Origin: Clostridia bacterium
GTDB taxonomy: Bacteria > Bacillota > Clostridia > Christensenellales > UBA1242
DNA: 57,193 nt
NCBI GenBank assembly: GCA_017467895.1
Contig: JAFUKB010000010.1
Span: 1 to 57,193, forward strand
Direction: 5' to 3'
Both the position numbers and the translations under genes were made by a program. Below are positions 8,693-16,762 of the stretch, one piece after another. Numbering within the stretch: position 1 is the first letter of the stretch; each line of letters opens with the position of its first letter. The notes under the pieces were generated by a model, which was not told the DNA's origin, did not search any database, and saw only the letters and a program-made list of their open reading frames with translations.

Positions 8693-8721
8693 TTGCAACT
8701 ATGCTTATGGTGTGCTAAAAT
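8693..8721 (+). promoter_or_regulatory. Promoter for the SDR epimerase/CPBP protease pair
   Basis: TTGCAA (8693-8698), a 17-base spacer and TAAAAT (8716-8721). The predicted start near 8728 leaves an AT-only leader of about 90 bases before ATG 8818. Confidence 0.65.
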
Positions 8722-8817
8722 ATCTTTAATAATTTCTTAATTAAATTTATTAATAATAACAATAATGTCGTTTTTTAAATAAAAATTTTTAAATATTGTT
8801 TTAAAGGATAAAAATAT

Positions 8818-9825
8818 ATGACAACAGCATTAGTTACAGGTGGGAATGGATTTATTGGCTCGCATTTGTGCGAGGAACTTGTTGCAAGAGGCGTTAAGGT
8901 TTATTCTTTTCAGCGCTCTAAAAAGGCAAATAATAACAACTTTAACCAACTTGTAGATGAGGGCAAAATTGAAGTCATTTTAGGTGATGTTACAAACTTA
9001 GATGAAAGCAAATTGCCAAAAGTTGATTATGTTTTTCATATTGCAGGCAAGGTGAGCGTTTGGGGTAAGTTAAAAGACTTTTTAAATGTAAACTTAGGTG
9101 GCACAACAGCACTATTGAATTATGCAAAAAATAACAATGTAAAATGCTTTACTTATCTTTCGTCGGTTGCTGTTTATGGTTTTTATGGTTATAAAAACAT
9201 TAGTGAAGAAGGCGAAAAAAAGCCATTTAAAAATGGTTATTCTTTAAGCAAACTTCAAACTGAGGAGTTTGTTGAAAAGTTTGGCAAAGAAAATAATTTG
9301 CCATATGTAATAATTAGGCCGGGCAATGTTTATGGCGAATATGACTACACTTCTAGTCATGAAATTTATACCAGAGTTAAAAAAGAAAAAATGATGATTT
9401 CTGCTGGTGGAAAATATGAAAGTTGCTTTGTTTATGTTGGCAACTTGGTTGAAGCAATTTTGCATACAGCGTTTAATGAAAATTGCCATAATGAAGATTA
9501 TAATGTGTCCGACAGTAATCACTCGTTAAAAAATTATTTAACCGAAGTCGCAAAGGCGTTTGGAGTTAGACCAAAGTTTACTAATGTGGCAGGCCCTTTT
9601 GCAAAAATGACAGCAGGGCTTATTGAGGGTGTTTATCATATGTTTTTTATTAAAAAAGCACCACTTATTACCCGCTTTTCGGTTTATCAAAATTGCACAG
9701 ATTATAGTTTTAGCATTGATAAACTTTTGTCAAAAGGTTATAAACCAAAGGTTTCTAGAGAACAAGGCATAAAAAGAACAGTTGAGTGGATTAACTCTTT
9801 AGAAGAATCAAAAATAAAGAAATAA
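8818..9825 (+). CDS. NAD(P)-dependent epimerase/dehydratase (extended SDR, 3-beta-HSD-like)
   Basis: A 335-residue extended short-chain dehydrogenase/reductase. The Rossmann cofactor motif TGGNGFIGSHL begins at residue 7, an acidic DVTNLDE turn follows, the catalytic Ser lies in YLSSVAVYG, and the YSLSK catalytic Tyr-Lys pair is at about residue 141. The IIRPGNVYG segment typical of nucleotide-sugar epimerases and 3-beta-hydroxysteroid dehydrogenase-like proteins is present. Such enzymes oxidise or epimerise sugar nucleotides or isoprenoid and sterol-like substrates; the substrate cannot be told from sequence. An AAAGGAT site precedes the ATG. The CPBP-family membrane protein begins 13 bases after its stop, so the two are probably one transcript. 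That may point to a membrane-linked lipid or glycolipid role. Confidence 0.88.
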   Translation: MTTALVTGGNGFIGSHLCEELVARGVKVYSFQRSKKANNNNFNQLVDEGKIEVILGDVTNLDESKLPKVDYVFHIAGKVSVWGKLKDFLNVNLGGTTALLNYAKNNNVKCFTYLSSVAVYGFYGYKNISEEGEKKPFKNGYSLSKLQTEEFVEKFGKENNLPYVIIRPGNVYGEYDYTSSHEIYTRVKKEKMMISAGGKYESCFVYVGNLVEAILHTAFNENCHNEDYNVSDSNHSLKNYLTEVAKAFGVRPKFTNVAGPFAKMTAGLIEGVYHMFFIKKAPLITRFSVYQNCTDYSFSIDKLLSKGYKPKVSREQGIKRTVEWINSLEESKIKK

Positions 9826-9838
9826 AAAGTATAAAAAT

Positions 9839-10570
9839 ATGAAAATTAAAGAAAAAATTATTCAAGAAAAAGAATTTTTAAAAAATGGAGCAGATAAAAA
9901 CTTTGCCCTATGCTTGCTTTTTGCAACAATAATATTATTTATTTATTGCTATTTTGGCTCATATAGTTTTTTTGAAAGAACTTTTAATGGCATAGAAAAT
10001 TTAGATTATTATAAAATAATATACCATAATTGCATGGCATTTGTTTTGTTTTTTGTGCTTGGCATAATTTTCACAAAGTTTGTTTTAAAACAAAAGTTAG
10101 CCGATTTTGGCTTGCAAAAAGGCAACTTTAAACTGGGCTTAATATTATGTTTAATTGCCTTGCCAATTTGTGCCCTTTGTGGGCTTTCGTGTGTTTTGGA
10201 CGCTGACATGTCTGCCATGTATCCGCTTATTAATTTTAGCCAATATTCTTGGTGGCAAATTGTAATTTATTTTGTTTCGTACCTGCTTTATTATATTGGT
10301 TGGGAATATTTGTTTAGGGGAATCTTATTTTTTGGAGCAGAAAAAAAGTGCGGGGTGTTATGCACAATCTTAATTGGCACTTTAATTTCCGCACTTATTC
10401 ACACCAGCATTGCTGGGTTTGGCAAACCAATGATAGAAACACTATCTGCAATCCCTGCAGGCATGATATTTGGTTATGTAACAGCAAAAACGCGAAGCAT
10501 AAACTACAGTTTAATTATGCATTTTATGGTCGGGATTTTTACTGATGTGTTTATATTTTTGCTGGCTTAA
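9839..10570 (+). CDS. CPBP family intramembrane glutamic endopeptidase (CAAX-like)
   Basis: A 243-residue integral membrane protein with about seven hydrophobic helices. It carries the CPBP/Abi motifs in the last third: YYIGWEYLFRG, matching the first motif (Glu followed by Arg; the usual EE pair has one Glu replaced by Trp), LISALIHTS with the second-motif His, and LIMHFMVGIF with the third His. These residues form the active site in Rce1-type proteases, so activity is plausible despite the missing first Glu. Bacterial members are often linked to bacteriocin self-immunity or membrane-protein processing. No clear Shine-Dalgarno precedes the ATG, consistent with coupling to the upstream epimerase. 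Its last four bases overlap the end of the convergent PRC-barrel gene. Confidence 0.85.
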   Translation: MKIKEKIIQEKEFLKNGADKNFALCLLFATIILFIYCYFGSYSFFERTFNGIENLDYYKIIYHNCMAFVLFFVLGIIFTKFVLKQKLADFGLQKGNFKLGLILCLIALPICALCGLSCVLDADMSAMYPLINFSQYSWWQIVIYFVSYLLYYIGWEYLFRGILFFGAEKKCGVLCTILIGTLISALIHTSIAGFGKPMIETLSAIPAGMIFGYVTAKTRSINYSLIMHFMVGIFTDVFIFLLA

Positions 10571-11256
10571 ACAGCCAAAAAGAATAGTTGATTTAAACGA
10601 TTGTGGCGTGAGGCGTCATCAATCGTTTTTTCTGTTATAACTTGGTTTGCTTTTATGATAATTTCATTATTAATACCAAACAAGGTGTCTTTTGCAATTT
10701 TTCCAAGCAAACTGCTTGGGTTATATTGAAGCCTGCTTGGTGCAAAATCTGACTTTGGCATGCTTTTTTCAAACTGCAAAACATTAACCTGAATTTCGGC
10801 AGGAGTTGTTGCTTTTTGTTTTGGTCGATAATTTTTTGCTTTAAATGCTTGCGTTGAATAATATAAAAAACTCTTTCTAAAATAAAGGTTGGTTGGTGCT
10901 AGTTTTTGGTTGGTGTCGGTTAAAAAATGTTCAATCTTGCCTGAATTATTGATAACGCAGTCAATAATTTTGCCATAATGCTTGGCGTCTTGGTCAATAA
11001 CCGGCTTAAATAATGGCGAGTTTGCAGGTTTGCCCAAAAAGAATTTTAATTTGCTTTTGTTTGCAATAATCACACAATCGTTAATGGCTTTAACATTCGA
11101 AAATTTTATTTCAAATTCCATTTCGTCAGCATCAGATATTTTTAGACTAACAATTTTGCTAAAATCTGCGTTATATATTGCCTCAACAACAGTTCCAACA
11201 ATTTCGCCTTCGTAAATTGCAAACACCTGTTTGCCAAACAAATTTGTTAAATTCAT
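10567..11256 (-). CDS. PRC-barrel domain protein
   Basis: A 229-residue soluble protein with two PRC-barrel-like beta modules: residues 7 to about 70 (GKQVFAIYEGEIVGTVVEA) and about 95 to 125 (HYGKIIDCVINNSGKIEHFL). A basic, Pro-rich linker and a C-terminal module (SLLGKIAKDTLFGINNEIII) complete the protein. PRC-barrels occur in RimM, photosynthetic reaction centres and sporulation proteins such as YlmC, and usually mediate binding. No catalytic residues are evident. GGGAG precedes ATG 11256. It lies downstream of the nucleoside phosphorylase on the same strand but is separated from it by a strong terminator and an additional leader hairpin. The stop overlaps the convergent CPBP gene by four bases. 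Confidence 0.78.
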   Translation of the reverse strand: MNLTNLFGKQVFAIYEGEIVGTVVEAIYNADFSKIVSLKISDADEMEFEIKFSNVKAINDCVIIANKSKLKFFLGKPANSPLFKPVIDQDAKHYGKIIDCVINNSGKIEHFLTDTNQKLAPTNLYFRKSFLYYSTQAFKAKNYRPKQKATTPAEIQVNVLQFEKSMPKSDFAPSRLQYNPSSLLGKIAKDTLFGINNEIIIKANQVITEKTIDDASRHNRLNQLFFLAV

Positions 11257-11283
11257 GCTTGCTCCCTTAAACTAAAATTGGTT

Positions 11284-11308
11284 GTTAAAGGAATGCCAGC
11301 CCTTTAAC
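11284..11308 (-). promoter_or_regulatory. Inverted repeat in the leader of the PRC-barrel gene
   Basis: GTTAAAGG (11284-11291) and CCTTTAAC (11301-11308) form a perfect 8-bp hairpin, about 27 bases before the PRC-barrel start. It shares the GTTAAAG core with the terminator stem at 11328-11365, so the two can pair with each other. It could be a leader attenuator or an operator. Confidence 0.5.
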
Positions 11309-11322
11309 TTAAGCAGAAAAAG

Positions 11323-11365
11323 AAAAACCTCTTTAACTACAATATATTTATATTTGTTAAAGAGG
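11323..11365 (-). terminator. Terminator of the nucleoside phosphorylase gene
   Basis: A perfect 10-bp stem, CCTCTTTAAC (11328-11337) with GTTAAAGAGG (11356-11365), has an 18-base AT loop. On the minus strand it is followed by TTTTTCTTTTTC. Confidence 0.85.
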
Positions 11366-11411
11366 AAATATATTATTAAATAAAATGTCGAAATTAAAGA
11401 GAGAAATGTTT

Positions 11412-12650
11412 TTAAACAATTTTGTAGCAGGCTTCAAACAAAGGAGCAAATTCTTTGGCTTGTTCTTTATTTTTTGCAAAAATTTCAAACAAAACATCGC
11501 CAACATGAATCTCTTCTCCAAGTTTGTGGAATGTTTTAACACCAACCTTGTAATCAATTATATCGGTTAATTTTTGGCGAGTTGCACCTAACTTTCCAAC
11601 CAAAGATCCAAGTTCGCTACAGTTGATTTTTTTAAGAACTCCGTTTTGTTGTGCCTTAACAACAAAAGTTGGCTTCATGCCAAGCCCTTTAAACAAAGAC
11701 AAACTTCCGCCTTGTGCTTTAATCATGCTTTTAAATTTGCTTAAAGCCTTACCACTGTCTACTGCCTCAATTGCTAATGTTAAAGCATGTTGTTCTGTTA
11801 TGCCTTTGCCAAGCGCAATGCATTTTGAGGCTAGTTTAAGGGTTTCGTTTCTTAGTTTGCCTTGCTTGCCAGACAAAAGTTCAATGGCCTCATATGCTTC
11901 AAGGCGGTTGCCAATGTTATAGCCAAGAGGTTCGTTCATGTCACCAATTACATAGTCCATTTTTTTGCCCGCTTTAGCACCAATTTTAACCATTAATTTA
12001 GCAAGTTCCTCGGCAGATTTTTTTGTTTTCATAAATGCACCATCGCCATATTTTACATCAAGAACAATGGCACTTGCTCCGCTTGCCAACTTTTTGCTCA
12101 TAATGCTGGACGCAATAAGCGGTAGGCTGGCCACGGTTGCTGTTGTGTCACGCAAGGCATAAAGTTTTTTGTCTGCAGGTGCAAGGTTTGCTGTTGCAGA
12201 AATAACGCATGCCCCGTTTTGTTCAACTAGTTGTTTTGCGTCATTAATGGCAAGCGCAACATTAAAACCATCAAAAGCCTCTAACTTGTCTATTGTTCCG
12301 CCAGTAAAGCCAAGTCCGCGTCCGCTTAATTTTAACATTTTTATGCCACAGCAAGCGCAAATTGGTGCAAGAGCAAGTGTAGTTGTGTCGCTTATTCCTC
12401 CAGTTGAGTGCTTGTCCACCACCATGCCAAGGTCGGTTAAATCAATAATGTCGCCAGAGTGTAACATTGCATTGGTTAATGCAAAGGTTTCGGCTTCATT
12501 CATGCCCAAAATTTTTATTGCCATAAGAAGGGCACTTGCTTGATAGTCAGTTATTTGTCCGTTTGTGTAGCCATTAACAAAAAACTCAATTTCTTCTTTG
12601 GTTAATGGCTTGTTGTTAGATTTTTTTTCAATAATTTTTTTAATATCCAT
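11412..12650 (-). CDS. pdp: Pyrimidine-nucleoside (thymidine) phosphorylase
   Basis: This 412-residue cytoplasmic enzyme splits pyrimidine nucleosides with phosphate into base and (deoxy)ribose 1-phosphate for nucleoside salvage. The family signature SGRGLGFTGGTIDKLE lies at about residues 112-127. The phosphate-binding DKHSTGGISDTTTL and the N-terminal PLTKEEIEFFVNGYTNGQI are also intact. Length is slightly below the usual 430-440. The ATG at 12650 gives the standard N-terminus but has no Shine-Dalgarno. Instead a near-consensus promoter places the predicted +1 exactly on the A of the ATG, suggesting a leaderless mRNA. Substrate preference between Pdp and DeoA cannot be settled by eye. Terminated at 11323. 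Confidence 0.93.
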   Translation of the reverse strand: MDIKKIIEKKSNNKPLTKEEIEFFVNGYTNGQITDYQASALLMAIKILGMNEAETFALTNAMLHSGDIIDLTDLGMVVDKHSTGGISDTTTLALAPICACCGIKMLKLSGRGLGFTGGTIDKLEAFDGFNVALAINDAKQLVEQNGACVISATANLAPADKKLYALRDTTATVASLPLIASSIMSKKLASGASAIVLDVKYGDGAFMKTKKSAEELAKLMVKIGAKAGKKMDYVIGDMNEPLGYNIGNRLEAYEAIELLSGKQGKLRNETLKLASKCIALGKGITEQHALTLAIEAVDSGKALSKFKSMIKAQGGSLSLFKGLGMKPTFVVKAQQNGVLKKINCSELGSLVGKLGATRQKLTDIIDYKVGVKTFHKLGEEIHVGDVLFEIFAKNKEQAKEFAPLFEACYKIV

Positions 12651-12656
12651 GTAAAT

Positions 12657-12685
12657 ATAATATTAAAAAAAACTTTTTTAGTCAA
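12657..12685 (-). promoter_or_regulatory. Promoter of pdp, predicted to make a leaderless mRNA
   Basis: On the minus strand TTGACT (12685-12680), a 17-base spacer and TATTAT (12662-12657) are followed by only six bases before ATG (12650-12648). With standard spacing, transcription begins at the start codon itself. The -35 overlaps the last codon and stop of the upstream gene. Confidence 0.65.
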
Positions 12686-13520
12686 TGTCATAAATAATAT
12701 TATCTTTAATATCAAATTTTATTTTGCAAATTTCTGAGCATGAAGATAAATAAAGTCGGTTGTCTATCTCTAATAAATTGTTAAATTGTGAAAAATAAGA
12801 TTTTATGTTATCAAAATCAATGTGCTCCGAAATATACTCTTGTGCTTGTGAAAAATCACACTTGCAAAGGTGAAAAAACACGAACGGCAAAGTATATGAA
12901 TCGACAATACACATGTTGTTATTTTGATATTTTTTAATGTCGACAGAATTTTTTAAAAGGTCAAAAGAGTATAACAAAAAATAAGTGTTGTTTTTGGGAG
13001 TTTTGCATAAAACCTCAATAATTTGCTCGTTTTTTAACATTTTTTGGCATTTTTTTAAATAAAATGACTTATTTTTAAAATTAAACTCAAGCAAATTGTC
13101 TTGATTAAAAATATAAATTTTGTCGTTTTCTTCAATAACATAATTTTCGTTTTGACAAGAAAAATAATAGCAATAAAACTTGCCATCATGAAGCACATAT
13201 AAATAAGTGTTAAAAATATATATTTTTGCGCACTTAGTTTCATGCACTTGCAGAGGCATGGTTAAGTTGGTGTGAATTATCTCAATAAACAAATCATTGT
13301 CTATTTTGATTGTTTTTATATTGTTAAAATCTTGGTTAATTTTTGTGTTGATAAGATTAAGTATGCAAGGTTGTTGCAGAGTTGAGTTTTGTGAATATAA
13401 AGTTAAAGTGCTTTGGTCAACCTCTTCTAATTTTGCAACACAGTGCTTGTTTATAAAAAGGTTGTCGCCAGAGTTATTTATAATAAGGTCATTTTGAGAA
13501 AAAACATAAATGTTGTTCAT
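12678..13520 (-). CDS. Uncharacterised beta-strand-rich protein
   Basis: A 280-residue protein without a recognised family. It is rich in Asn, Ile, Tyr and Phe, with regularly spaced short beta strands and turns (for example NLFINKHCVAKLEE, FIEIIHTNLTMPLQVHE), and resembles a beta-propeller or repeat-sandwich rather than an enzyme. There is no signal peptide or membrane segment. Nine or so cysteines are scattered with no metal motif. The ATG at 13520 lacks a Shine-Dalgarno, but TAAAAT sits five bases before it, so it may also be translated from a very short leader. It is transcribed divergently from the Myb-like gene and its stop lies 27 bases before pdp. Confidence 0.7.
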   Translation of the reverse strand: MNNIYVFSQNDLIINNSGDNLFINKHCVAKLEEVDQSTLTLYSQNSTLQQPCILNLINTKINQDFNNIKTIKIDNDLFIEIIHTNLTMPLQVHETKCAKIYIFNTYLYVLHDGKFYCYYFSCQNENYVIEENDKIYIFNQDNLLEFNFKNKSFYLKKCQKMLKNEQIIEVLCKTPKNNTYFLLYSFDLLKNSVDIKKYQNNNMCIVDSYTLPFVFFHLCKCDFSQAQEYISEHIDFDNIKSYFSQFNNLLEIDNRLYLSSCSEICKIKFDIKDNIIYDID

Positions 13521-13618
13521 AAGGTATTTTACTTGGCTTAAATAAAAAATATGTTACAAAAATGTATGTTAATAACTTTTTTGGTCAATACTCTTTTGTG
13601 TGTTAAAAGGGGATTAAA

Positions 13619-14410
13619 ATGGACAATCAATTTGTATGGAGCGATGAAGAAGTTAAAACATTGTTTAAATTTATTGAAATAAAGAAGCAGGAGGGTGTTC
13701 CTCTTGTTAAAGCATTTGCTCAGTATGCAACCAAAACGCTAAGACATGCAAATAGCGTGCGAAATTATTATTATAAGGAATTGGCTAGTATGTTAAATGA
13801 CCCGTCAAGGGCTAAAAAACTTGAAATTAATTTAAGCAATCATTCGGTAACAAAAAGCCGACCATTTTCAAAAGAAGAAGAAACAGAAATGGTTGAAAAA
13901 ATTGATAGTTTAAAAGAACAAGGCTACTCGGTTAGACGCGCATGCCTGCAACTAGCAAATGGAGATGTTTCTGATATGATTCGATTGCAAAATAAATATA
14001 GGTCAATTATAAAAGCAAAAGAACAGCCAAAAAGTATGGGACAAATTATAAAAATGCCGGTAAAACCAGAAAGAATAACTGATGATGAACTAAAGGCTCT
14101 TTTTTTAGGGCTGGTTAGACTTGTAAAGAAACAAGAGGTTGAAAGCGCTAGGGCGCTAGTGGAAAACGAACTTTTTGACGCTAACCAAAAACTGAAAAAT
14201 GCAATGGAAGAACTGGCAATAAAACATAATTATGTGGAAAAACTAAAAAGTGAACTGTTGATGGTTAAGCAGGAATTAAAGGCAGAAAAAGAAAAATTAA
14301 ATAAACTTAACCCATTGTTAATAAAAAAACAAACGGCAGATAATGTGCTAAAAAATTATTTTGATGGTCAAAAATCATTGAAAACACAGGGGATTAGTGT
14401 CAAGAAATAG
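13619..14410 (+). CDS. Myb/SANT-like DNA-binding protein with a C-terminal coiled coil
   Basis: A 263-residue protein. Residues about 5-60 (VWSDEEVKTLFKFIEIKKQE ... SVRNYYYKEL) and about 80-135 (FSKEEETEMVEKIDSLKEQG ... LQNKYRSI) look like two Myb/SANT-type three-helix units, each beginning with a W/F-S-x-E-E start and ending in a Tyr-rich recognition helix. A heptad-patterned coiled coil follows (about 175-240). This layout resembles the Firmicutes RsfA/YlbO regulators of the forespore, but I cannot assign it firmly. AAGGGGATT precedes ATG 13619. It is divergent from the 12678-13520 gene. A DNA-binding role is inferred from the domain pattern only. Confidence 0.72.
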   Translation: MDNQFVWSDEEVKTLFKFIEIKKQEGVPLVKAFAQYATKTLRHANSVRNYYYKELASMLNDPSRAKKLEINLSNHSVTKSRPFSKEEETEMVEKIDSLKEQGYSVRRACLQLANGDVSDMIRLQNKYRSIIKAKEQPKSMGQIIKMPVKPERITDDELKALFLGLVRLVKKQEVESARALVENELFDANQKLKNAMEELAIKHNYVEKLKSELLMVKQELKAEKEKLNKLNPLLIKKQTADNVLKNYFDGQKSLKTQGISVKK

Positions 14411-14412
14411 TC

Positions 14413-14441
14413 TTGACAAAAAACATAAAATGTTTTAGCAT
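14413..14441 (+). promoter_or_regulatory. Possible promoter for the 14479 gene
   Basis: A consensus TTGACA (14413-14418) starts two bases after the previous stop. With a 17-base spacer the -10 is TAGCAT (14436-14441), a weak match. Confidence 0.45.
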
Positions 14442-14478
14442 ATAACTAGATTTATAGCATTGGTTATAGGAGATGATT

Positions 14479-15249
14479 ATGAATTTAGAATATGCAAAAA
14501 AACTTAAGGAATATTTTCCACAAATATACAAAACTTATTTGCAAAAATTTTTAAGCCCAGACCAAGTTAATCAAATTTTTGCTGACCCAAATGTTGCAAA
14601 CGCTTTTAATAATGTTTTAAACTTGGTTTACAACGGTGCAACCTTTGGCAATAAGTTTGATAATCAAATAAAACAAGCCCTGTTGCAATATGAGCAAGCA
14701 GTTAACACGGCATTTGGTTTTACAGATGAATATTTAAGGCAGTTTTTACACATTTATAGGTTTTATGCTTCAAGCACATATACTGGCATTGTTGCTACTG
14801 ATGGCACATATGTTGCACAAAACGAAGCAGATTATTTTTCGAAACTCTCATATGTTTGCTGTGAGGCATGTGAAAACTTGTTTACTGATTTAAAAAATGG
14901 CAATCGTTGGTGGGAACTTGATACACCAACAACACTTCGTCGTCAGTTAATGAATGACCGTTTGGTTATACCTGTTGAAAGGTTGCAAAAACTTTGCAGG
15001 GCATATTTAGGCAGAGAAATTGATTTAGAAAAAGAACTTCATTTAAACGAAGGAAAAACAACACCTCCTCTTGATTTGGTTTCTGAACTTGACAGAAAAA
15101 TGGCAAAAAAAGGCATGTCGTTGGTTTGTGCTTGGGTTGAAGAAATAAACGGCAAACGCCAAATGGTAGAAAGTCCAACTCCACCAACTGACAATCGTTA
15201 TTACTTAAAACGCTATGTCCCAACAAGAGATTCTTCAAGGCAAGGTTAA
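14479..15249 (+). CDS. Uncharacterised helical protein
   Basis: I place the start at the second ATG (14479), because AGGAG at 14468-14472 is six bases before it and overlaps the first ATG region; this gives 256 residues. No family is recognised. The protein is mainly helical with many aromatic and Gln/Asn residues (EYFPQIYKTYLQKFLSPDQV). It has a pair of Cys in YVCCEACENLF and a basic C-terminal tail ending YVPTRDSSRQG. There is no signal peptide or transmembrane helix. It has its own possible promoter and a strong terminator, so it is probably monocistronic. Confidence 0.72.
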   Translation: MNLEYAKKLKEYFPQIYKTYLQKFLSPDQVNQIFADPNVANAFNNVLNLVYNGATFGNKFDNQIKQALLQYEQAVNTAFGFTDEYLRQFLHIYRFYASSTYTGIVATDGTYVAQNEADYFSKLSYVCCEACENLFTDLKNGNRWWELDTPTTLRRQLMNDRLVIPVERLQKLCRAYLGREIDLEKELHLNEGKTTPPLDLVSELDRKMAKKGMSLVCAWVEEINGKRQMVESPTPPTDNRYYLKRYVPTRDSSRQG

Positions 15250-15271
15250 TAAATATTTAAAATAATTTAAA

Positions 15272-15312
15272 CAAAAAACCGTAACTATGCAAAAGTTGCG
15301 GTTTTTTGTTTA
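15272..15312. terminator. Bidirectional terminator between convergent genes
   Basis: AAAAAACCG and AACT pair with AGTT and CGGTTTTTT around a short loop. A-run and T-run flank the stem, so it can serve both the 14479 gene and the convergent gene ending at 15320. Confidence 0.88.
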
Positions 15313-15319
15313 AAAGTTT

Positions 15320-16252
15320 CTACATTTGCTTTGATATAGTAGAATGTTTAATTCTTGGCTTGATTATTATCCAAGCAGTATCTTTTATTTGTGCTCCGTG
15401 ACTGTATCGGAGTATTTCTTTTGTGGTTATTTTATGTTTTCCTAAATGAGATGGTGCAAATGATGAACCCCTATCAAAATCATAATTCGCAACAATTTTG
15501 CCATTTGGATTTAGATTTCTTTCATAAAGCATGTCAACAATTTTAGAAAAAGAGTGCCTGTTGTGTGCGTAATAATCGTAAATGTTAGATAGATATATAA
15601 AATCATATTTGCATTTTAAAACAGTGGGGAATTTGCTAAATTCTGCTGTTATAAATTGTATTGTAATGTTACCTTGGTTTAAAAGTTGTTGCAACATATT
15701 GTATGTTTTTTCATTTCTATAAAATTTGCTGTGCCTGTCATTGTGGTCAATCATAAGCATTTTGTCTTTTATTGCTCTTGCATTAAAACTGCTTGAGTAT
15801 GAGTCTGTGTCAAGGTCTAGCATTAAAGTGTCCCAAAACTGTTTAACTTGAGGACTTAAAAGGTGTGATATTTTTGCATAAATATGCCATTCAAAAAAGT
15901 CATGTTTTATAAAAATTTCATTAAATGTTTTAAAATCGAATATTTTAATTACTGCTAGTTTATATTCAATAAAATATCTAGCAAAAATGTTTGCGTCAAT
16001 AATTGTAATATCTTTGCTACCACGCAAAATTGCATTTATTGCTTGGTCGCCACTTGAGCCTACAGTTAATACTTTTTTGTTAGATAAATTTAATCTTGCA
16101 AAAACTTTTGCTAATTGCTCGTTGCTTATTGCAAAGGCTTTGCCTGTGGTGTAGTTAAAACAATCGTCATAAATCTCTGGCATAAAAAGTTTTTCATATG
16201 CCATATCGTAGTCAGTATTGTTTAAAAATTCAGTGTCTGCTTCGTTAATCAT
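15320..16252 (-). CDS. DUF3419/BtaA-like SAM-dependent transferase
   Basis: A 310-residue protein whose centre resembles a class I SAM-binding fold: KVLTVGSSGDQAINAIL (about 59-75, glycine-rich loop), ITIIDANIFARYFIEYKLA (acidic residue at the end of strand 2) and FIYLSNIYDY late in the domain. The SSGDQ loop followed by D-x-N fits the DUF3419 family, whose best known member BtaA moves the 3-amino-3-carboxypropyl group of SAM to diacylglycerol in betaine-lipid synthesis. The true substrate here is unknown. AGGAG precedes ATG 16252. It is convergent with the 14479 gene through a shared terminator, and divergent from the first phase-variable cassette. Confidence 0.65.
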   Translation of the reverse strand: MINEADTEFLNNTDYDMAYEKLFMPEIYDDCFNYTTGKAFAISNEQLAKVFARLNLSNKKVLTVGSSGDQAINAILRGSKDITIIDANIFARYFIEYKLAVIKIFDFKTFNEIFIKHDFFEWHIYAKISHLLSPQVKQFWDTLMLDLDTDSYSSSFNARAIKDKMLMIDHNDRHSKFYRNEKTYNMLQQLLNQGNITIQFITAEFSKFPTVLKCKYDFIYLSNIYDYYAHNRHSFSKIVDMLYERNLNPNGKIVANYDFDRGSSFAPSHLGKHKITTKEILRYSHGAQIKDTAWIIIKPRIKHSTISKQM

Positions 16253-16557
16253 GGGACTCCTAAATTATTTTTTTATTTAAAGCCAAGAGATTGAGATTAT
16301 AGATGATACATGGAAATCTTTATTTTGCGCTTAGCACAAACTTATTCCACTCTTTTACTAACAAAATTTTATCATAAATATTTTATATTTTCAATATGTA
16401 CTTTTTTTAAAAATAAGGAAAAAATGGATAATAACGATTGACCGGAAAATGTAAATTGTATAATATTAAAATATATACTCAAAATGGGTATGTATAATAA
16501 AATTAAGTGAACAATAACCCACAAGGCTTTGGCGTGAACCCGCAACGCCCAAAATAA
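16253..16557. other. Non-coding gap upstream of surface cassette 1
   Basis: The gap between the DUF3419-like gene start and cassette 1 is 510 bases in all; its right part is the duplicated promoter block described separately. The left part is AT-rich and has only spurious frames. A short segment with repeated CAACG/CCAGCAACGG words at 16535-16567 resembles the equivalent place before cassette 2. Confidence 0.5.
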
Positions 16558-16762
16558 CCAGCAACGGTTAAGACAGCATGATGGGTAAGTTAAAACAAAT
16601 TTAAGACACACATAAAAATTTGCACACAAAACTAATTATGCCCATCAAAAAAAGAAGCCAAAATGTGGTCAAGCAAAAAAGTTTTTGTAATTGTTAAAAA
16701 TTGTTTGACAACTTCGCGGGGGGGGGTACACTTAAATAGAAAAATAAAAATAGGAGAATAAC
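16558..16762 (+). repeat. Duplicated promoter block, copy 1
   Basis: About 200 bases upstream of the 16763 gene match the region upstream of the 24734 gene. Identity rises toward the gene: from AAGAAGCCAAAATGTGGTC onward the two differ at only a few positions, including an identical TTGACA, G9 tract and TACACT. The block continues into near-identical coding sequence for the first 35 or so codons, which shows the cassettes arose by duplication or are kept alike by gene conversion. Confidence 0.85.
16705..16732 (+). promoter_or_regulatory. Promoter of surface cassette 1 with a G9 tract in the spacer
   Basis: TTGACA (16705-16710) and TACACT (16727-16732) are 16 bases apart, and nine of those bases are an uninterrupted G run (16718-16726). 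Gain of one G would give the optimal 17. Homopolymeric spacers of this kind vary in length by slipped-strand mispairing, as in the Neisseria porA promoter, so expression is probably phase-variable. The variation itself is inference. Confidence 0.8.

Noticed and set aside
16372..16629. Minus-strand 85-codon frame upstream of cassette 1
   Set aside because: It lies in the duplicated promoter block, has no ribosome site, and is not open in the corresponding block before cassette 2.
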